The notes under the pieces were generated by a model. That model ran no database searches and had not been told where the DNA came from. It saw only the letters and a program-made list of their open reading frames with translations. A stretch of DNA of 64,000 bases, from NCBI GenBank assembly GCA_947441615.1, contig CANEUH010000010.1, forward strand, positions 49,815-113,814. The letters run 5' to 3'. Positions 63,874 to 64,000 of this stretch are shown one piece after another. The stretch is from Bacteriovoracaceae bacterium. GTDB taxonomy: Bacteria; Bdellovibrionota; Bacteriovoracia; Bacteriovoracales; Bacteriovoracaceae. Position 1 is the first letter of the stretch; each line of letters begins with the position of its first letter. The position numbers and the translations under genes are program-made.

Positions 63874-64000
63874 CTAGACGCTCCGACCCCATATTTTCTG
63901 AACAGGCCGATCATTATTTTTTAAACTTAGTATCTTGCACTCATACTCTTCGGGACTCAAATACCCAAGAGATGAGTGCAATCTTTTTTTATTGTATACC
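63874..64000 (-). mobile_element. 3' end of an IS3-family transposase gene (cut by window edge)
   Basis: The minus-strand frame from the window edge reads YNKKRLHSSLGYLSPEEYE, the hallmark C-terminus of IS3-family OrfB transposases (IS150/IS407-like), then a short tail to a TAG stop at 63874-63876. TGAGCCC at 63861 could be the inverted-repeat end of the element. The rest of the element lies outside the window, so it may be intact. It differs from the IS2-like remnant at 62376. Confidence 0.85.

Overview
The window looks like part of the chromosome of a low-GC, Gram-negative bacterium, most plausibly a member of the Bdellovibrionota (Bacteriovorax/Peredibacter-like). The signs are the many short secreted or lipobox-bearing proteins of unknown family, a TIGR02147-type regulator followed directly by a secreted protein, several secreted hydrolases, and MotA/MotB next to giant lipoproteins. 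This placement is an inference from gene content. I found no rRNA, tRNA or CRISPR array.

Layout. 1-5 kb: the tail of a methyltransferase-like gene, then a two-gene acyl-CoA dehydratase activase / HgdB-like pair. 5-10.5 kb: a candidate minus-strand small RNA, two paralogous small membrane proteins, a Cu(I) P-type ATPase (copA), a TIGR02147 regulator with a secreted DUF1566-like protein, and a structured RNA region. 10.6-31.7 kb: an OPT transporter, a BON-CBS protein, secreted unknowns, a hybrid histidine kinase, a lipoprotein methyltransferase, an endonuclease/exonuclease/phosphatase-fold protein, dienelactone hydrolase, a three-gene set with papain-like and transglutaminase-like proteins, PAP2, a GH16 lipoprotein, DUF1993, radD, a 236-bp nested palindrome, and the stress-type small proteins DUF1328, CsbD and YjdM. 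31.8-38.7 kb: a JmjC-like oxygenase, a GT2 glycosyltransferase, an exported catalase-peroxidase, then a decayed accessory stretch with higBA, a frameshifted pseudogene and three related short repeats.

38.9-45.4 kb holds a complete phototrophy operon on the minus strand, crtE-crtI-crtB-crtY-crtZ-rhodopsin-blh. It would make C40 carotenoids from isoprenoid precursors, cyclise and hydroxylate them, cleave beta-carotene to retinal, and supply a DTE-type (proton-pumping), Leu-tuned (green) rhodopsin.

45.6-50.1 kb contains an unknown membrane protein and a segment bounded by two 213-bp direct repeats with a beheaded M48 peptidase at one junction. 50.3-62.3 kb is the most unusual region: two large lipoproteins (one with Fn3-like modules, both with beta-rich C-termini), MotA, MotB, an outer-membrane barrel, a PEGA/TPR-type lipoprotein, and a 549-residue protein that appears to join a FliF-like periplasmic/membrane part to a FliG-like cytoplasmic part. 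Together these could form a flagellum-derived, envelope-spanning machine; this is my main candidate for an undescribed system. The right end carries IS3-family remnants and the end of another IS3-type transposase.
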